A stretch of 62,857 bases of DNA from Aurantimonas manganoxydans SI85-9A1 (lineage in GTDB: Bacteria > Pseudomonadota > Alphaproteobacteria > Rhizobiales > Rhizobiaceae): contig NZ_CH672387.1 in assembly GCF_000153465.1 (NCBI RefSeq), positions 4,222,487 through 4,285,343 on the forward strand, written 5' to 3'. Positions 40,175 through 49,483 of this stretch are shown one piece after another. The notes beneath the pieces were generated by a model. It saw nothing but the letters and a program-made list of their open reading frames with translations, was not told the origin of the DNA and ran no database searches. Position 1 is the first letter of the stretch. Every line of letters starts with the position of its first letter. Position numbers and translations under genes: made by a program.

Positions 40175-40873
40175 ATGGCCCGGGTGCTGATCCTGCGCGC
40201 GGCGGACGCGGCTGTGCAGACGGCCGAGGCGCTCGCCGCGCGGGGCCATCGGCCGCTCGTTCTGCCGGTGGAATCGATGCGGACAATCGGCGGCCCCGCT
40301 CCGACGGGCGACTTCGCCGCGCTTGCCGCGACCAGCATGCGCGCCGTGCCGGCCCTGGCGAAAGTGTTTTCGGGCGACGGGCGCCCGGTCTTCGCGGTCG
40401 GCGAGCGGACCGGCTCGGCGCTGCTGGCGGCCGGCTTCACCGATGTGCGGGTGGCGGCGGGGGAGGCCGAGGATATTGCCCGGCTGGCCCGGGACGCAGG
40501 GCTCGGCGAGACCGCGACGATCCTCTATGCCGCCGGACGACCACGCACCGGGACGCTGGAAACGGCGCTGACGGCGGCGGGAATCGGCTGCCATGTCTGG
40601 GAGGTCTACGAGACGGTGGCCCATCGCCCGGAGCGGAGCGCCGTCGCAGCTGTCCTGGACGAGGGGCCACCCGACGCGGTGCTGCTGCTGTCGGCTGGGC
40701 AGGCGACGGCCTATGGCGAACTGGTCGCGACCTGTCCCGATCTCTTTCAGCCGGCGCCGAAGATCCTGGCGCTGTCGGCGCGAATTGCCGCGGCCTTGCC
40801 CGCAAATCTCGCCGAAACGGTACGCCTATCTGACGACACGCGGCTTGCCTCGCTTTTCGAACGGCTCGACTAA
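40175..40873 (+). CDS. hemD: Uroporphyrinogen-III synthase
   Basis: A 232-residue protein that cyclises hydroxymethylbilane. Sequence similarity in this family is weak; the call rests on position directly behind hemC, length, and typical segments such as VLILRAADAAVQTAEALAARGHRPLVLP at the start, FAVGERTGSALLAAGF near residues 73-88, and LLLSAGQATAY near 170-180. The start at 40175 is chosen because the first beta strand begins there. It is followed by the mitofilin-like gene. Confidence 0.9.
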   Translation: MARVLILRAADAAVQTAEALAARGHRPLVLPVESMRTIGGPAPTGDFAALAATSMRAVPALAKVFSGDGRPVFAVGERTGSALLAAGFTDVRVAAGEAEDIARLARDAGLGETATILYAAGRPRTGTLETALTAAGIGCHVWEVYETVAHRPERSAVAAVLDEGPPDAVLLLSAGQATAYGELVATCPDLFQPAPKILALSARIAAALPANLAETVRLSDDTRLASLFERLD

Positions 40874-41005
40874 CCTAGTTGAAGGATCAGGTTTGATGCG
40901 GCGCTTGCGCGGCCCGTGCGAATGAAGGACGAATAGCGTGAATGCGTGCGGTGCGGAAATCGACCCGATATCCCTGCCAAGCCCGGTGAGAATGGAGCAG
41001 TTTCG

Positions 41006-43150
41006 ATGACCAACCGTCCCCGGCGCTCAAGGCCGAGCAAGACGCGCGGCCAGACGATCGATCTCAAGGCGGAAAAGAACGAACCGGTGACCGACAAGAA
41101 CAACGACGACACTGGCGCGACGGCCTCTGCCAAGCCCGCCGGCCCGACCGACGCATCAAAGGATGGCAAGACGGCGCCGAAGACCGGCGCTGCATCCACG
41201 GCGTCCGCCGGCACGGCGAAGAGCGAGGTGAAGTACACCTCGAGCCGCGGTGCGAGCGAGCCCAAGGCCGGCGATGCGACGGCATCGGGTCCGGCCGGGA
41301 CCGGTGCGGCCAAGGCCGAGCCGTCGAAGCCGGCAGCGACATCGTCGCCGGCCGCCAAGCCCGCCAGCGATCCGAAGGCCTCCGACAAGACCGGCTCCGC
41401 CGGGGCGGCGACCGCTGCAACGCCGGCGTCGGCCAGCGCTGCGACCGGCGCCAAGCCGAGCGACGCCAAACCGGCAACCGCGCCGGCCTCTGCCGCAACG
41501 GCCGCCAAGCCATCGAGCACGACGGCGTCCCCGGCGACCGGCACGGCGGCGAAGCCGGCAACGGGCAGCGCGACCGCAACACCGACGACGGCATCGGCGA
41601 CCGGGACTCCGGCGGCCACCGCGGGCAAGGACGCATCGAAGCCTGCGGCTTCCAGCGGCGCGGCTTCGCCGACGTCCGCGGCTTCCGGTTCGGCGCCATC
41701 CTCCGCAAGCGGTGGATCTGCGACCACCACCGGCAGCTCGCCTGCCAAGCCGACATCCGCTCCGGCGTCGGCAACCGCCTCGACTGCAACCGCCGGCAAG
41801 CCCGCCTCGACGGGTTCGGGCGGCACCGGTTCGACCACGGGCGCTTCGCGGCCCGCATCGGCAACGCCAACCACGACGGGCACCCCGGCTGCCGGCAGCA
41901 AGCCGGCTTCCGCCGCAACGGGGTCCACGACGTCCTCGTCCGGCAGTTCCAGCCCGAGCGCGGCGTCCCGCACGACCGGTACTACGGCTGCATCGACCGG
42001 CCGCACGACGACGTCGGCTGTGACCGACCGGTCCTCCGGGCTCGGCTTCGGCGGCGCAGCTGCGGCGGGCCTTGTCGGCGCGATCGTCGCCCTGGTGGGC
42101 GGCGCAGCGCTGCAGTCGGCCGGATATCTGCCGAATTTCGGTGCGACCGAGCAGACCACCGGCGAAAGCTACGCCAGCCAGAGCGCGCTGCAGGATCTCG
42201 ATGGCGAAGTGGCGGCCCTGCGCGAACAGTTCGCGGCGCTGCCGGCGACACCGGCTGGCGATAACGCGGACACGCAGGCCCTGACGGGCCGCGTCGATGC
42301 GCTGGAACAGGCTGCCGCCGCACCGGCGGACGACAGCGCCGCACAGGCGGCGGAAGCTGCCCGCACGGCCGCGGAGGGTGCGACCCAGACCGCGACGGCG
42401 GCCCAGCAGGCCTCCGACCAGGCCGGCCAGACCGCCAGCGCCGCGCAGGAGGCGGCGACAGCGGCCCAGTCGAGCGCCGATGCCGCCGCCAAGGCAGCCA
42501 GCGATGCGCAGGCGACGGCCGCCAGCGCTCAGGAGGGCGTCGCCGCGATCAACGAGACGATTGCCGGCTTCGACAGCCGGATCGCCGCTGTCGAAGCGCG
42601 CAACCTGCAGGCCTCCAAGGCGTTCGCCGCGGCCAATCTGAAGGCCGCCATCGACGCGGGCGGGCCGTTCATGCAGCAGCTCGAGAATTACGCGCAGATC
42701 GCCGGAGGCGCGGGTGCGACCGAGGAGTTGCGGGCCCTTGCGGCGGATGGCGTGCCGACCGAGCGCGAGCTGGCGACGCGCTGGCCCGAGGTCGAGGACC
42801 GCATCGCCAGCCAGCTGACGCCGGTTGCGCCGGATGCGCCGGTGGGCGACCAGCTTCTGTCGGGCCTGCGCTCGCTGGTGCAGGTGCGGCCGGTGGAGCC
42901 ATCGGCTTCGGCAGAGCCCGGCGAAGGCGGACCGAACGAGAGCCTGGCGCGGCTCGACGCGGCCATCGGTGCGGGCGATCTGGCGGGCTGGACGGCCGAA
43001 TGGCAGACGCTTCCCGACGCGGCCAAACAGGCCAGTCAGGATTTCGCCGATCAGGTCGAAGCCCGGCAGACCGCCGACCGGGTCATCGCCGACGCGCTCG
43101 CGTCGGCCACGGCGCCGGCCCAGCCGGCTGCCCAGGACAATCAGGGCTAA
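41006..43150 (+). CDS. Mitofilin (Mic60)-like membrane protein with long low-complexity N terminus
   Basis: A 714-residue protein in the hemD-hemY interval, where alphaproteobacteria usually encode a COG4223/Mic60 homologue. Residues 1-345 are almost only Ala, Ser, Thr, Pro, Gly and Lys, with Pro/Ala-Lys runs. A single membrane span (GLVGAIVALVGGAALQSAG) lies near 349-372. An Ala/Gln-rich coiled coil (about residues 385-545) leads into a mitofilin-type C-terminal helical domain containing NLKAAIDAGGPFMQQLENYA. It is expected to shape membranes, by analogy with mitochondria. The start at 41006 is preceded by GGAGCAG. Confidence 0.85.
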   Translation: MTNRPRRSRPSKTRGQTIDLKAEKNEPVTDKNNDDTGATASAKPAGPTDASKDGKTAPKTGAASTASAGTAKSEVKYTSSRGASEPKAGDATASGPAGTGAAKAEPSKPAATSSPAAKPASDPKASDKTGSAGAATAATPASASAATGAKPSDAKPATAPASAATAAKPSSTTASPATGTAAKPATGSATATPTTASATGTPAATAGKDASKPAASSGAASPTSAASGSAPSSASGGSATTTGSSPAKPTSAPASATASTATAGKPASTGSGGTGSTTGASRPASATPTTTGTPAAGSKPASAATGSTTSSSGSSSPSAASRTTGTTAASTGRTTTSAVTDRSSGLGFGGAAAAGLVGAIVALVGGAALQSAGYLPNFGATEQTTGESYASQSALQDLDGEVAALREQFAALPATPAGDNADTQALTGRVDALEQAAAAPADDSAAQAAEAARTAAEGATQTATAAQQASDQAGQTASAAQEAATAAQSSADAAAKAASDAQATAASAQEGVAAINETIAGFDSRIAAVEARNLQASKAFAAANLKAAIDAGGPFMQQLENYAQIAGGAGATEELRALAADGVPTERELATRWPEVEDRIASQLTPVAPDAPVGDQLLSGLRSLVQVRPVEPSASAEPGEGGPNESLARLDAAIGAGDLAGWTAEWQTLPDAAKQASQDFADQVEARQTADRVIADALASATAPAQPAAQDNQG

Positions 43151-43159
43151 GGAACAGAC

Positions 43160-44785
43160 ATGCTGCGAATCCTCGCCTTCCTTCTCGTCGTTCTGGCCGC
43201 CGGCATCGGTTTTGCCTGGCTGGCTGACAATCCGGGAAGCGTCACCTTCGTCTGGCAGGGCCAGCAGGTGGGCACCAGCCTGATGGTCTTCCTCATCGGC
43301 CTCGGGGTCCTGATCTTCGCCGTGCTGCTCGTCGTCTGGCTGGTGCGGGCCTTCTTCAAGACGCCCGGCGCCATCGGCAACTGGTGGAGCACGAGCCGGC
43401 GCGACCGCGGCTACAAGGCCCTGTCGAGCGGCATTATCGCCGCCGGCGCCGGCGATGCCGTGCTCGCCCGCCGCATGACCAAGCGCAGCGACAAGCTGCT
43501 TGGCACGCGCCGCGAGCCGCTGATCCGCTTCCTCGACGCCCAAACGGCAATGATCGAGGGTGATCACGCCCGTGCCCGCTCCGCCTTCGAGCAGATGGAG
43601 CGCGATCCCGAGACCCGGCTTCTCGCTCTGCGCGGCCTGTTCCTCGAAGCCGAGCGCGTTGGCGACGAATCCGCTGCGCGCCACTATGCCGAGCGCGCCG
43701 TGCGGATTGCGCCGCATGTTCCCTGGGCCGGTGGCGCCGTCCTGGAGTCGAAATGCCTTGCCGGCGACTGGGACGGGGCGCTCGCCATCCTGGACGCTCA
43801 GAAGAACACCCGGCTCGTCGATCGTGACGAATCCAAGCGGATGCGCGCCGTGCTCCTGACCGCCAAGGCGATGACGCTGTCGGAGCGCGATCCGGCCGGG
43901 GCCAAGACCGCCGGGCTGGAGGCGCAAAAGCTCGCGCCCGACCTGCCGCCTGCGGCGCTGGTCGCCGCCGAGGCGCTGTTCCGTCTTGGCGATTTGCGCC
44001 GCGGTTCGAAGGTGCTGGAGACCAGCTGGATCAGCCAGCCGCATCCCGACATCGCCGAGGCCTATGTGCATGCCCGGCCGGGCGATTCGCCCGAGGACCG
44101 GCTGAAGCGGGCCCGCAAGCTGCACGGCCTGCACAGCGGCGCGGAAGCCGAGATGAGCCTGGCGCGTGCGGCGCTCGATGCCGGCGAATTCGATCTGGCC
44201 CGCAAATCCGCAATGGCTGCAGCCGATGCGGAGCCGCGCGAGAGCACCTATCTGCTGCTCGCCGATATCGAGGAAGCGCAGACCGGCGAAGTCGGCCGGG
44301 TGCGCGAGTGGCTGGGACGCGCCATCCGCGCGCCGCGCGATCCGGCCTGGACGGCCGACGGCGTCGTGTCGCGCAACTGGGCGCCGATCTCGCCGGTCAC
44401 CGGACGTCTCGACGCCTTCGAATGGAAGGTGCCGGTCGAGCGGATCGGCGATGGCGACGGTCCGATGATCGACGCGCATGATGGCGAGGTCGATCACGGT
44501 CCTGCAAAGACGATCGGTGCCGAGGCGAAAACGCCCGAGCCGACCGCACCGGCAGCCGTGCCTGCCGCAACGCCTGCGCCGGCCAAGCCGGCGGCGGCCG
44601 AACCGGCAAAGCCGGCCTCGCCTCCCGCGGCGAACGGCGGCGGAACTGGCGGAGCGGCGACCCAGCCGGCCGCCAAGGATGCCACAAAGCCGGCGGAACC
44701 GCGCAAGCCCGAGGCAGTTGACCCGCCGAAGGAAACCAGACCCGCGCCGACCAGCGAAGAGCGCAAGGAAGCGCGGTTCGGCTGA
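43160..44785 (+). CDS. hemY: HemY-like protein with TPR repeats
   Basis: A 541-residue inner-membrane protein. Two N-terminal spans (residues 1-20 and about 38-65) precede cytoplasmic or periplasmic TPR-like repeats such as MIEGDHARARSAFEQMERDPETRLLALRGLF, and the tail is Pro/Ala-rich. HemY of this type (not the protoporphyrinogen oxidase also called HemY) is found next to hemC/hemD in many proteobacteria; a scaffold role in late heme synthesis is assumed, not proven. It starts 10 bases after the mitofilin-like gene. Confidence 0.9.
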   Translation: MLRILAFLLVVLAAGIGFAWLADNPGSVTFVWQGQQVGTSLMVFLIGLGVLIFAVLLVVWLVRAFFKTPGAIGNWWSTSRRDRGYKALSSGIIAAGAGDAVLARRMTKRSDKLLGTRREPLIRFLDAQTAMIEGDHARARSAFEQMERDPETRLLALRGLFLEAERVGDESAARHYAERAVRIAPHVPWAGGAVLESKCLAGDWDGALAILDAQKNTRLVDRDESKRMRAVLLTAKAMTLSERDPAGAKTAGLEAQKLAPDLPPAALVAAEALFRLGDLRRGSKVLETSWISQPHPDIAEAYVHARPGDSPEDRLKRARKLHGLHSGAEAEMSLARAALDAGEFDLARKSAMAAADAEPRESTYLLLADIEEAQTGEVGRVREWLGRAIRAPRDPAWTADGVVSRNWAPISPVTGRLDAFEWKVPVERIGDGDGPMIDAHDGEVDHGPAKTIGAEAKTPEPTAPAAVPAATPAPAKPAAAEPAKPASPPAANGGGTGGAATQPAAKDATKPAEPRKPEAVDPPKETRPAPTSEERKEARFG

Positions 44786-44823
44786 CGGCTCTTGAGGCCG
44801 ACGGCCGCTCACGGCGAGGAACG

Positions 44824-45291
44824 ATGTTCGAAGCATTCCGCGATTTTCTGCGCAATATCGGGGCCGGGCCGGCGGAAAGCCGCAAGGACCCGGAAGACGA
44901 TCTGCGCGTGGCGACGGCCGCGCTCCTGTTCCACATCGTGCGGGCGGACGGCGTGGTGACCGATGACGAGCGCACCCGCCTGCACGACGTCCTGCGCGAG
45001 GAATTCGCGCTGGCGCCCGACGAGGTCGACCGGATCGTCGCGGCGGGGGACGAGGCCGACACGGAGGCGGTGGATCTCTATAACTTCACTTCGGTCCTGA
45101 AGAACCGGCTGGGGGAGGCCGAGCGGATCCGCTTCGTCGAGCTGCTGTGGGAGGTGACCTATGCCGACGGCTCGGTTCACGAACTGGAAGACAATCTGAT
45201 CTGGCGGGTCTCCGACCTGCTCGGCGTCTCGACGCGGGACCGGATGTTGATGAAGCGGGAGGCAGCGACGAGAAGCGGGGTCGGCGACTGA
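44824..45291 (+). CDS. TerB family protein
   Basis: A 155-residue TerB-like helical protein with two repeated acidic metal-binding stretches: RADGVVTDDERTRL near residues 41-54 and YADGSVHELEDNLI near 114-127. TerB domains bind calcium-like ions or bridge membrane and cytoplasmic systems; the DUF533/TerB group is widespread and its role unclear. It is not by itself evidence of tellurite resistance. It sits 38 bases after hemY and 4 bases before the amidotransferase gene. Confidence 0.87.
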   Translation: MFEAFRDFLRNIGAGPAESRKDPEDDLRVATAALLFHIVRADGVVTDDERTRLHDVLREEFALAPDEVDRIVAAGDEADTEAVDLYNFTSVLKNRLGEAERIRFVELLWEVTYADGSVHELEDNLIWRVSDLLGVSTRDRMLMKREAATRSGVGD

Positions 45292-45295
45292 TTTC

Positions 45296-46084
45296 ATGGC
45301 CTATTACGACAACAGCATCAGTGACGGCGCCGATACGGTCGCGCAGGCCATTGCCCGGCATGCCTATACGCTGGAAACCGACGATCCCCGTCCGATCCTC
45401 GTCGTCCTGCACCAGGAAAGCTCGACGCCGGGGCGTGTCGGCCAGGTCTTCGACGCCCATGGCGTGCGCATGGACATCCGCCGGCCGGTGATGGGCGATG
45501 CCCTGCCGGAGACGCTGGACGGCCATCGCGGGGCGGTGGTCTTCGGCGGCCCGCCCAGCGCCAACGATACCGACGCCCATCTCGTGCGCGAGATCGAATG
45601 GATGAAGGTGCCGCTTGCCGAAGAGCGCCCGTTTCTCGGCATCTGCCTCGGCGCGCAGATGCTCGCCAAGCATCTCGGCGCCGGTGTCGGCAGCCATCGC
45701 GAGGGGCTGGCCGAGGTGGGCTTCTATCCGCTGAAGGCGACGCCGCAGGGCCGGGCGCTGCTGCCGCACTGGCCGGAGATGGTCTATCAGTGGCACCGTG
45801 AAGGCTTCGACCTGCCGTCGGGCGCGACGCTGCTGGCCGAAGGCGACTGGTATCCGAACCAGGCGTTCAGCTACGGCCCGAATGCCTATGGCGTTCAGTT
45901 CCATGCCGAGCTGACCTTGGCGATGATGCATCGCTGGACGACCCGCGGCCATGCGCGGCTGACGTTGCCCGGCGCCCAGGGACGACGCCAGCATTTCGAC
46001 GGGCGGGCGATCTACGACGCGCCGGTCCGACGCTGGCTGGAAGAGTTCCTCGCCCGCATCTTCGGGGCGCATCCGAAGGCCTGA
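45296..46084 (+). CDS. Class I glutamine amidotransferase-like protein
   Basis: A 262-residue GATase1 domain protein. The nucleophile Cys is in LGICLGAQMLAKHLG near residues 118-132 and the triad His is in YGVQFHAELT near 197-206, followed by Glu. It belongs to the group of stand-alone GMP-synthase-like amidotransferases, which includes gamma-glutamyl hydrolases, with no synthetase partner nearby. Substrate unknown. It starts 4 bases after the TerB-like stop. Confidence 0.87.
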   Translation: MAYYDNSISDGADTVAQAIARHAYTLETDDPRPILVVLHQESSTPGRVGQVFDAHGVRMDIRRPVMGDALPETLDGHRGAVVFGGPPSANDTDAHLVREIEWMKVPLAEERPFLGICLGAQMLAKHLGAGVGSHREGLAEVGFYPLKATPQGRALLPHWPEMVYQWHREGFDLPSGATLLAEGDWYPNQAFSYGPNAYGVQFHAELTLAMMHRWTTRGHARLTLPGAQGRRQHFDGRAIYDAPVRRWLEEFLARIFGAHPKA

Positions 46085-46269
46085 ACCCGTCGCGGCGAAC
46101 GCGGCGACCGGCGTCGGACGCACGGGGCGGATGCTCGGCCGTCCTGCGTGCATCTTTGCAAATGCTGCGACGTAGCGTAGCGATCGGCTGAAGGGCGCGG
46201 GCATCGCGTGGAAGGCTGCACGTCAGGCCGGACATTCGGTCCGCCATGTGTGCGGCCGCTGGAGATGGC

Positions 46270-47469
46270 ATGATCGAGAAGCGGCTGGTGTTCGTGTTTC
46301 CCGGCTTCGAGCCCATGCCGATCACCGCGCATATGGACCGCTTCGCGCGCGCTGCGGCCCGGACGGCTCCGCTCTGGGACACGCGGCTGGCCATCGAGCC
46401 GACCGATCGCCGCGCCGAGAGCGAGGCGGCGACCCATCACGGCGTGCTGCGGGCCGAACTGACCGGCCATGGCTGGCGCACCCATACCGATCTCGTCTTC
46501 TGCGACTGGAGCGACCTCATTCTGGCCTATGCCGGACGCTCGTCGCTCCGGCGGCTCTTCAGCGGGCTGGCCGGTCTCGGCGACTTCCTCGTCACCGGGA
46601 CGGTGTTCCGGTATGCCCGGGTGAGCTGGCGCTATCTGTTCTTCTATCTGTTTCCGCTGGTCGTTCTGGCCGGCATCCTGTTCGGCGGCTGGATCATCGG
46701 TCGCCTCGTTGTAGCGCTTGCCCCGCTGCCGGGACCTGCGGGCCTGCTCGTGGCCGTTCTCGCCGGGCTCGCGACGGCCTGGGCGCTTCTGCTCTATGCC
46801 AACCGCCGGCTGCACGTGCTCACGGCGATGGACGACTGGGCGATGGCCCGCGATTTCTGCCGCGACCGCAATCCCGCCATTGCGCGCCGGATCGACGCCC
46901 ATGCCGAGGCCATGCGTCATGCGGTGGCCGGGACGGAGGCGGACGAGATCGTGATCGCCGCACACAGTCTCGGCGCGAGTCTGGCCGTCCTCGCGCTGGG
47001 CCGGGCGCTTGCGGCGGGGCTGCGCCGCGACCGCCCGCTGCAGGTGCTGACCGTCGGCTCGAGCCTGATGAAGACCGCCCTGCACCCGGCGGCCGGCGCC
47101 CAGCGCCGGGCGGTGCGCGAGATCGTGGTGACCCATGCAGTGCCCTGGATCGACGTGCAGGGCCTGTCCGACCCGATCAATTTCTACAGATCCAATCCGG
47201 CCCGCTCGCTGGGCATCAAGGAGGGCGAGGCGCCTGCGGTGGTGCGGATCCGCTTCAAGCGGCTGGTGACGACGGCCACCTACCGGCGCATCAAGCGCGA
47301 TTTCTTTCGCCTGCACCGGCAAATCGTCCTCGCGGTCGAGCGGCGCAGCGCCTATTCGTTCCACATGCTTCTGCTCGGACCCCGCCCGCTGGTCGATTAC
47401 GGCCGCCTCGAAACCGTCGACCTGCCACCGCTATCTCCACCGGCGACGGGCGAAGGAGCGCGGCCGTGA
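46270..47469 (+). CDS. Alpha/beta hydrolase-like membrane protein
   Basis: A 399-residue protein. It begins RLVFVFPGFEPMPITAHMDRF, resembling the oxyanion region of a lipase. Two hydrophobic helices follow near residues 125-185 (LFFYLFPLVVLAGILFGGW and LLVAVLAGLATAWALLLYA). A nucleophile-elbow AAHSLGASLAVLALG is near 236-250. Further His and Asp residues (VVTHAVPWIDVQGLSDPINFY) could complete a triad. The start at 46270 follows GGAGATGG. It is coupled to the methyltransferase-like gene by a GTGA overlap. Substrate unknown. Confidence 0.72.
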   Translation: MIEKRLVFVFPGFEPMPITAHMDRFARAAARTAPLWDTRLAIEPTDRRAESEAATHHGVLRAELTGHGWRTHTDLVFCDWSDLILAYAGRSSLRRLFSGLAGLGDFLVTGTVFRYARVSWRYLFFYLFPLVVLAGILFGGWIIGRLVVALAPLPGPAGLLVAVLAGLATAWALLLYANRRLHVLTAMDDWAMARDFCRDRNPAIARRIDAHAEAMRHAVAGTEADEIVIAAHSLGASLAVLALGRALAAGLRRDRPLQVLTVGSSLMKTALHPAAGAQRRAVREIVVTHAVPWIDVQGLSDPINFYRSNPARSLGIKEGEAPAVVRIRFKRLVTTATYRRIKRDFFRLHRQIVLAVERRSAYSFHMLLLGPRPLVDYGRLETVDLPPLSPPATGEGARP

Positions 47470-48053
47470 CGCCGGCGCTCGTCGGATCGGTGGCCTGGGC
47501 GCTGATGGTCGCGGGCTGGTACGTGATCCGCTACCCGTTCGAGCGTCGGGCCAAGCGCGCCCGTGTCGAGCGCAGCCGCCGCGGGCCCGCGGAAACCCTG
47601 CGCATGGCGATCTCGCTGACGGGGCTCGGCATCCTGCCGGGCGTGTTCGTCGCCACCGGCTGGCCGAGATCCGCGACCTACGATCCGGCCTGGTGGCAGA
47701 TCGCTCTGGGGCTCGGCGCCATGGCGGGCGCGCTCGTCCTGTTCCGCAAGACCCACAAGGCGCTGGGCAAGATGTGGTCGGTCTCTCTCGACATCCGGGA
47801 GAAGCACAGGCTGGTGACGTCCGGCATCTACCGGCGGGTGCGGCACCCGATGTATTCGGCCTTCTGGACGATGGCGCTGGCGCAGGCGCTGCTGGTGCCC
47901 AACTGGATCGCCGGGCCGGCGGGGCTGATCGGCTTCGGCATCCTCTTTGCGGCCCGTGTCGCGCCGGAAGAGCGGATGATGGAAGAGGCCTTCGGCGACG
48001 AGTACCGCGCCTACCGGGCCCGCACGGCACGGATCATTCCCGGCATTTTCTGA
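47466..48053 (+). CDS. Isoprenylcysteine carboxyl methyltransferase-like membrane protein
   Basis: A 195-residue integral membrane protein of the ICMT/PEMT group. It has about four spans and the family C-terminal signature RVRHPMYSAFWTMALAQ near residues 122-138 with a late VAPEERMMEEAFGDEYRAYRARTARIIPGIF, where RHP, EE and the YRAYRART stretch bind SAM and substrate. The start is GTG at 47466, overlapping the upstream stop by 4 bases (GTGA). Bacterial members methylate small lipids or unknown substrates. It probably shares a transcript with the hydrolase-like gene. Confidence 0.85.
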   Translation: MTPALVGSVAWALMVAGWYVIRYPFERRAKRARVERSRRGPAETLRMAISLTGLGILPGVFVATGWPRSATYDPAWWQIALGLGAMAGALVLFRKTHKALGKMWSVSLDIREKHRLVTSGIYRRVRHPMYSAFWTMALAQALLVPNWIAGPAGLIGFGILFAARVAPEERMMEEAFGDEYRAYRARTARIIPGIF

Positions 48054-48095
48054 CCCGGCCCCGATGACCCACGGACCGCGGGGCGAGCCAGTGCC

Positions 48096-49328
48096 TCAGC
48101 CGCGGCCGTCGTAGCTGAGTTCCGGCGCCGGCACTTCGGGGGCGGGCTCCGGCTCTGCCAGATGCGGACGCGTCCGATAGACCGCGTAGGAGCCGATGGC
48201 GATCGCCCCGAGGGCGGGGATGACGATCTGGGTGGCCAGCACCGGCTCGCCAATCGCTGCGCAGATCGCGCCGCCGACGAGGCCCGCTCCCATCTGGATG
48301 AAGCCCATCATCGCCGAGGCGGCGCCCGCCATGTGCGGGAACGGCGCCAGCGACGCGGTGGTCATGGCCGGCATGACGAAGGCGATGCCGAAGGCGTAGA
48401 GGCCGACCGGCACCATGATCGACAGGTAGGTCACCGGCAGGACCGCGATCGACAGGGCGATCGACAGAGCGCCGGCGCCGATGAAGCCGAGACCGACCGG
48501 CACGAGGCGATAGGCGCTGGTGCGGGTCATCAGGTAGCGCATCGCCAGCGAGCCGGAGAAGAACATACCGGACTGGCCGAGCATGCCGATGCCGTATTCG
48601 GTCGGCGTCAGCCCGGCGCGCTCGATCAGCACGAAGGGCAGGACCGTGGCGAGGGTGTAGAGCGCGCCGACCGAGCCCGCGACGGTGAGGCTGGTGGCCA
48701 TGAAGTGGCGGTTGGTGATCAGCTGCCGGTAGGAGTGCAGGATCGCCTTCGGCTGGATGCGACTGGGATCGGGCACGACGGTCTCGCGCATGGCGCCGAG
48801 GGTGACGCCGATGACGATCAGGCCGAAGAACATCATCACGACGAAGATCGCGTACCAGCCGGCGAGCTCCAGCGTCAGGCCGCCGATGGTCGGGGAGACG
48901 GCGGGACCGAGCGCCAGGATGATGCCGATGGTGTTCATGATCCGCGAGGAGGTCTCACCCTCGAACTGGTCGCGGACGATGGCGCGGGCGGTGGCGACGC
49001 CCACCGACGCGCCGACACCCTGCAGGATGCGGGCGGCGATCAGCATCTCGACATTCGCTGCGGCCATGGCGAGGATCGCGCCGGCCAGGTACAGCACCAT
49101 GAAGCCGAGGGTGGTGACGCGCCGTCCGAAGGCGTCGGACATCGGCCCGCAGACGAGCTGGGTCAGCGCGAAGCCGGCGAAATAGACCGCCAGCGACAGC
49201 TTGATCATCGATTCGGTGGTGTCGAACTCGGCGACCAGCGTCGGCATGGCGGGCGTGTAGAGCGCCATGGAAATCGGGCCGATCGCCACGAGGCAACCGC
49301 CGATGAGGCTGGTCCGGCGCTCCGACAT
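48096..49328 (-). CDS. MFS transporter, Bcr/CflA-like drug exporter
   Basis: A 410-residue transporter with 12 membrane spans. The MFS motif A region reads LVCGPMSDAFGRRVTT near residues 60-75 and motif C-like ILALGPAVSPTIGGL near 140-154, the mark of antiporters. The Bcr/CflA group exports chloramphenicol, bicyclomycin and similar drugs; the substrate here is unknown. ATG at 49328 is chosen; a TTG start at 49358 is possible. It lies 155 bases downstream of the marR gene on the same strand, a typical pairing of repressor and exporter. Confidence 0.9.
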   Translation of the reverse strand: MSERRTSLIGGCLVAIGPISMALYTPAMPTLVAEFDTTESMIKLSLAVYFAGFALTQLVCGPMSDAFGRRVTTLGFMVLYLAGAILAMAAANVEMLIAARILQGVGASVGVATARAIVRDQFEGETSSRIMNTIGIILALGPAVSPTIGGLTLELAGWYAIFVVMMFFGLIVIGVTLGAMRETVVPDPSRIQPKAILHSYRQLITNRHFMATSLTVAGSVGALYTLATVLPFVLIERAGLTPTEYGIGMLGQSGMFFSGSLAMRYLMTRTSAYRLVPVGLGFIGAGALSIALSIAVLPVTYLSIMVPVGLYAFGIAFVMPAMTTASLAPFPHMAGAASAMMGFIQMGAGLVGGAICAAIGEPVLATQIVIPALGAIAIGSYAVYRTRPHLAEPEPAPEVPAPELSYDGRG

Positions 49329-49483
49329 GATGGGCGCGCGGGCAGTTTGTGCGGTCAAGGCGGCGGTCCGTGGTGAGGGGCTGTCCGGGAAAGGGACGGC
49401 AACGCCGCGCGATCGCGCGCCGTTCCGTCCCGATGACCGCCATCTAGGGCCGCCGCGCCGTCCCTGCCAGACGTAAGGGAGCC

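Noticed and set aside
41156-44836. A 1226-codon open frame on the minus strand
   Set aside because: It is the antisense of the mitofilin-like and hemY genes; it is Arg/Gly/Ala-rich with no family motif, as expected in high-GC DNA.
44824-46084. A tellurite-resistance (ter) stress system
   Set aside because: Only a lone TerB-like gene is present; terC, terD, terZ and the biosynthetic module are absent.
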